Source: Patescibacteria group bacterium UBA7396
GTDB lineage: Bacteria > Patescibacteriota > Gracilibacteria > BD1-5 > UBA6164
Assembly: GCA_002470645.1 (NCBI GenBank)
Contig: DKNE01000036.1
Span: forward strand, 1-9,298
Length of the DNA stretch: 9,298 bases
Direction: 5' to 3'
Part shown: positions 7,337-9,298 of the stretch, one piece after another
Layout of the letters: the number at the start of each line of letters is the position of its first letter
Numbering within the stretch: position 1 is the first letter of the stretch
Program-made: the position numbers and the translations under genes
Notes under the pieces: generated by a model
Database searches by the model: none
What the model was told of the DNA's origin: nothing
What the model saw: the letters and a program-made list of their open reading frames with translations, nothing else

Positions 7337-8503
7337 ATGAAAAATTACATTTCAAAATTTACAAAAAACGGATTATCAGTATTTGGATGAGTAAGTTTTG
7401 TATTGGTATTAGTTTTGTTACAAGTAGCACCAACAGCATGAATCGCAGGTATTATGTGATACGGAAGCGGAAATGAATATGATAATCCTGTAAGTAGTTT
7501 TTCAGGTGCTGTACAAGTAGCAACTGGGGCTACCAAAGTAACTTTTACTCAACCAGTATTAGTTTCAAATAATTCTATTTCTGTTGTTGTACCTACTGGA
7601 ACAGAAGTAACTGATTCAGCGGGATGAGCTTTAGATATCAACCAAGTTTCAACTGACGTTATTACTGCTTTACCAGTAACTCTTCCTTCAAATGAACAAG
7701 ATGTAGGAAAAATTAAATTTTGAATTACTGGAAAAAAATTAAATTTTTCAAAACCAGTAAAAATTCAAATCCCAGTTTCTACTACTCTATCATCTGTAAG
7801 AATCAAAGTAAAACATTTTGGGCTTGATTGATACCAAACATTTGCGCTTACTGATACTATGGCATCAAACTGTTTTAATGGTTTTGCTACACCATCTTCA
7901 AATATTGCTTCTGTAGTAAACTGAATTGCTACTATTTATACTTGTTCTGCTTCTGAATTTGTTGCAGTAACTGATAAACAAGTAGTATGATCTTCAAGTT
8001 CTTGAGGATGAGGTGGATGAGTAACATTGGCAAAAGATAATTGTCCTTCAGGAGATTTTTCACCAAGTTATTATGATAAAACATGTTGAAATGTGCCAAC
8101 AGTATTAAATGATGCATCTTTGTCACAAGTAACAAAAGAGCTAAGTGATATGGTAATTTCTATGAAATGAACTGGATCAATTGCAAATACAACTGTAAAT
8201 GAACAAATTAGATTTAAATATATTGTAGAATCAAAAGTACAAACAGCAAAATATTTCTGATTTGAAATAAAATACATTTCTACATATGATTTTTCTAAAA
8301 ATACAACAAAATTATCAATGGCTATTATTAATAATAAAAATTTAACAGCTTCTGATAAACAAAGATATGTAAATATTATCAATGAATTTTTAATAGCAAG
8401 ATACAATTATGAACTTGCTCAAACAAAACATCAAATCTTGAGAAATAAATATAATAAACAAACAATTTTACTCAACAATTTGGTAAAAAAATTATCAAAA
8501 TAA
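7337..8503 (+). CDS. Exported Ser/Thr-rich surface protein, paralogue 2
   Basis: A 388-aa protein under code 25, with 14 TGA glycines, and a paralogue of the preceding gene. It shares the N-terminus (MKNYISKFTKNGLSVFGG), a hydrophobic segment at about residues 12-40, a Val/Thr/Ser-rich probable beta-sandwich region with GKIKFGITG and KLNFSKPVK, a G6 linker (223-228), the KDNCPSGDFSPSYYD motif (233-247) and a Lys/Asn-rich helical C-terminus containing EFLIARYNYE. The four cysteines C179, C203, C236 and C250 have the same 24- and 14-residue spacings as in paralogue 1. The segment just after the last cysteine is longer and diverged, accounting for most of the 22-residue length difference. It is probably secreted or membrane-anchored through the N-terminal helix and displayed at the surface; binding partner unknown. 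It has its own promoter and a strong terminator. Confidence 0.8.
7931..7969 (+). repeat. 39-bp block identical to 6566-6604
   Basis: The second copy of the 39-base identical segment shared by the two surface-protein genes; it contains C203. Confidence 0.9.
8033..8077 (+). repeat. 45-bp block identical to 6662-6706
   Basis: The second copy of the 45-base identical segment encoding the CPSGD...YYD motif. Confidence 0.92.
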
Positions 8504-8532
8504 AAAAATCTCTGCTTTAGCAGAGATTTTTT
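8503..8532 (+). terminator. Intrinsic terminator after surface protein 2
   Basis: A perfect 13-bp inverted repeat (8503-8515 and 8520-8532) with loop ttta and core atctctgc, followed on the plus strand by the U-tract of its own right arm. It begins on the last base of the stop codon. Confidence 0.9.
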
Positions 8533-8541
8533 ATAAAAGAT

Positions 8542-8569
8542 TTGAATTTTTTTCATTTTTTTATATAAT
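8542..8569 (+). promoter_or_regulatory. Promoter of tRNA-Cys
   Basis: TTGAAT (8542-8547), a 16-nt spacer, then a perfect TATAAT (8564-8569), 17 nt before the tRNA 5' end. It falls between the upstream terminator and the tRNA, as expected for an independently transcribed tRNA gene. Confidence 0.7.
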
Positions 8570-8586
8570 CTCCTCACTTTAGTCAT

Positions 8587-8660
8587 GGTGTCATGGCAGA
8601 GTGGTTATGCAGGGGTCTGCAACACCCCGTATATGGGTTCAATTCCCATTGACACCTCCA
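8587..8660 (+). tRNA. tRNA-Cys (anticodon GCA)
   Basis: A full cloverleaf can be drawn. The acceptor stem is GGTGTCA (8587-8593) with TGACACC (8650-8656). The D arm is GCA/TGC (8596-8610). The anticodon stem is GGGGT/ACCCC (8612-8616, 8624-8628) around loop CTGCAAC, with anticodon GCA at 8619-8621. The T arm is ATGGG-TTCAATT-CCCAT (8633-8649). The discriminator base is T (8657), the identity element of tRNA-Cys, and CCA is encoded (8658-8660). The gene is intact and much more GC-rich than its surroundings. With code 25 this matters because UGA is not available as a Cys or Trp codon here; Cys must be read from UGU/UGC, which this anticodon does. Confidence 0.97.
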
Positions 8661-8680
8661 TTTAGCTTCTAAAAGCTAAA
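8661..8680 (+). terminator. Short hairpin directly after tRNA-Cys
   Basis: An 8-bp perfect inverted repeat (8661-8668 and 8673-8680) with loop ctaa begins on the base after the encoded CCA. It lacks a T-run, so it is more likely a 3'-trailer/processing hairpin or a weak pause than a full terminator. Confidence 0.45.
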
Positions 8681-8706
8681 TGCACTACTACCTTAAAAAT
8701 AAAATT

Positions 8707-8755
8707 AAAAGTTATACATTTTATTACAAGCCTCTGTAATATTTGTATAACTTTT
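8707..8755 (+). terminator. Long stem-loop with T-run between tRNA and recombinase
   Basis: The outer stem is 12 bp (8707-8718 with 8744-8755). An inner stem is ATTACA/TGTAAT (8723-8728 with 8735-8740) around loop agcctc, with a small internal loop between. It runs into a T-run (8752-8758), so it probably terminates the tRNA transcript. It ends only a few bases before the recombinase ATG (8761) and could instead control that gene or be a protein-binding site. Confidence 0.6.
8724..8751 (+). promoter_or_regulatory. Candidate promoter of the recombinase, inside the stem-loop
   Basis: TTACAA (8724-8729), 16 nt, TATAAC (8746-8751). If used, transcription would start about 2-3 nt before ATG 8761 and the mRNA would be nearly leaderless. 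Because it overlaps the hairpin, the match may be incidental. Confidence 0.3.
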
Positions 8756-8760
8756 TTTGT

Positions 8761-9298
8761 ATGGAAAAAATTAAAATATTAAATATCTCTATCCCTCAAG
8801 ATATATGCAATATCTTTAAAATAGATGATTATGTACTACAATTGAAAATTCAATGATTAGCTTTTGAAAGTCAAAAGTATTATATAAAATATTTGAAAAA
8901 CTTTATTGAATATTCAAAATTTGAAAAGATAGATGATTTTAATAATATTATCAAATTAAGATTTGCATACTATAACTTAACAAATAAAGGTATAAGTAAT
9001 AACACCATATGAAAATATTATAAATGTATAAGGAAATATTATAAATTTTTAAAGGAAATTGAGTTATCTGAAAAAATCTTAATAGATGAACTACAAAAAG
9101 TAAAGGGAACTAAATCTTTACCAAAATCATTAAGTGAAGATGATATAATAAAAATTAAAGAATGCCTGAAGCATAAAAATAGGAAATTTAATGATATAAG
9201 AGATTATGTGATTTTTGAAACTTTTATTAATACTGGGATTAGAAGAGCAGAATTATTAAATTTAAAATTATCAGATTGTCAAGCCCCCAAAAAACTGG
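8761..9298 (+). CDS. Tyrosine recombinase / phage integrase family (XerC/D-like), 3' end outside window
   Basis: The first 179 residues are present, with two TGA glycines. The N-terminal half looks like a SAM-like, helical core-binding domain: residues about 20-110 include SQKYYIKYLKNFIEY and a Lys/Tyr-rich helix IGKYYKCIRKYYKFLKEIEL. LPKSLSEDDIIKI marks the usual start of the catalytic domain. TFINTGIRRAELLNLKLSD carries the box I arginine in TGIRRAELL. The rest of the catalytic residues (K, HxxR, H/W, Tyr) lie beyond the window. It would cut and rejoin DNA through a tyrosine-DNA intermediate, for chromosome dimer resolution or for integration. Its position directly after a tRNA gene, reading away from it, is typical of integrases of tRNA-targeted elements, but no att repeat can be shown. 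The last codons (from about 9281) read CQAPKKL, which does not fit the family. Confidence 0.82.

Noticed and set aside
7345..7536. Minus-strand 63-aa frame
   Set aside because: Antisense to the signal segment of paralogue 2; no start signal or family resemblance.
7932..8406. Minus-strand frames of 67 and 111 aa opposite surface protein 2
   Set aside because: They lie antisense to a gene supported by its paralogue, and the conserved blocks keep the plus-strand reading.
43..8503. UGA read as tryptophan (code 4)
   Set aside because: TGA falls on glycine columns such as GxxGxxG, VYG, GG before FDE and polyglycine linkers, where Trp would destroy known motifs.
9289..9298. AAAAAACTGG at the window end, also at 995-1004 in the terminator
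   Set aside because: Ten bases, six of them an A-run, is within chance expectation here; no extended similarity.
1..9298. CRISPR array, transposase or IS ends
   Set aside because: No regularly spaced short repeats, no transposase motifs and no terminal inverted repeats with target duplications were seen on either strand.

Overview
This AT-rich window is best read with genetic code 25, in which UGA encodes glycine, pointing to a Candidate Phyla Radiation bacterium of the Absconditabacteria (SR1) / Gracilibacteria group. Under the standard code almost every gene breaks into short pieces at in-frame TGA. Under code 25 they become full-length proteins, and the TGA positions fall on conserved glycines: the Rossmann GxxGxxG motif of the epimerase, its VYG and VYGP motifs, and the GG before FDE in the family 2 glycosyltransferase. 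UGA as Trp (code 4) would spoil these motifs. Neither the lineage within the group nor a tRNA-Gly(UCA) can be seen here.

Layout. (1) Positions 1-996, plus strand: the tail of what looks like a GT4 glycosyltransferase, overlapping a complete GT2 glycosyltransferase. (2) 995-1031: a bidirectional terminator holding both convergent stop codons. (3) 1031-4246, minus strand: a compact operon read right to left, with a 71-aa small membrane protein, a UDP-glucuronate 4-epimerase-like SDR and a 677-aa polytopic GT-C-like membrane protein. (4) 4354-5877, plus strand: a second GT-C (GT39/ArnT-like) membrane glycosyltransferase, divergent from that operon. (5) 5957-8503, plus strand: two paralogous, Ser/Thr-rich, probably exported surface proteins (366 and 388 aa). 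They share a four-cysteine pattern, a polyglycine linker and a CPSGD...YYD motif. Between them lies a 16-codon fossil of the GT-C gene's 3' end. (6) 8587-8660: tRNA-Cys(GCA). (7) 8761-end: a tyrosine recombinase gene cut off by the window end.

The region looks like an envelope glycoconjugate locus: sugar-nucleotide conversion, cytoplasmic and membrane glycosyltransferases, and candidate surface glycoproteins. The fossil GT-C end before the second surface protein suggests that 'GT-C + surface protein' was once duplicated as a unit. This fits, but does not prove, the idea that the GT-C enzyme modifies those proteins.

Expression signals: several promoter-like hexamer pairs have a 16-bp spacer. 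The -10 boxes of both surface-protein genes lie exactly 32 nt before the ATG. No gene has a recognisable Shine-Dalgarno sequence before its start. Every gene-free stretch is shorter than 300 bases. The longest, 7058-7336, holds a terminator, the gene fossil and two promoter candidates.
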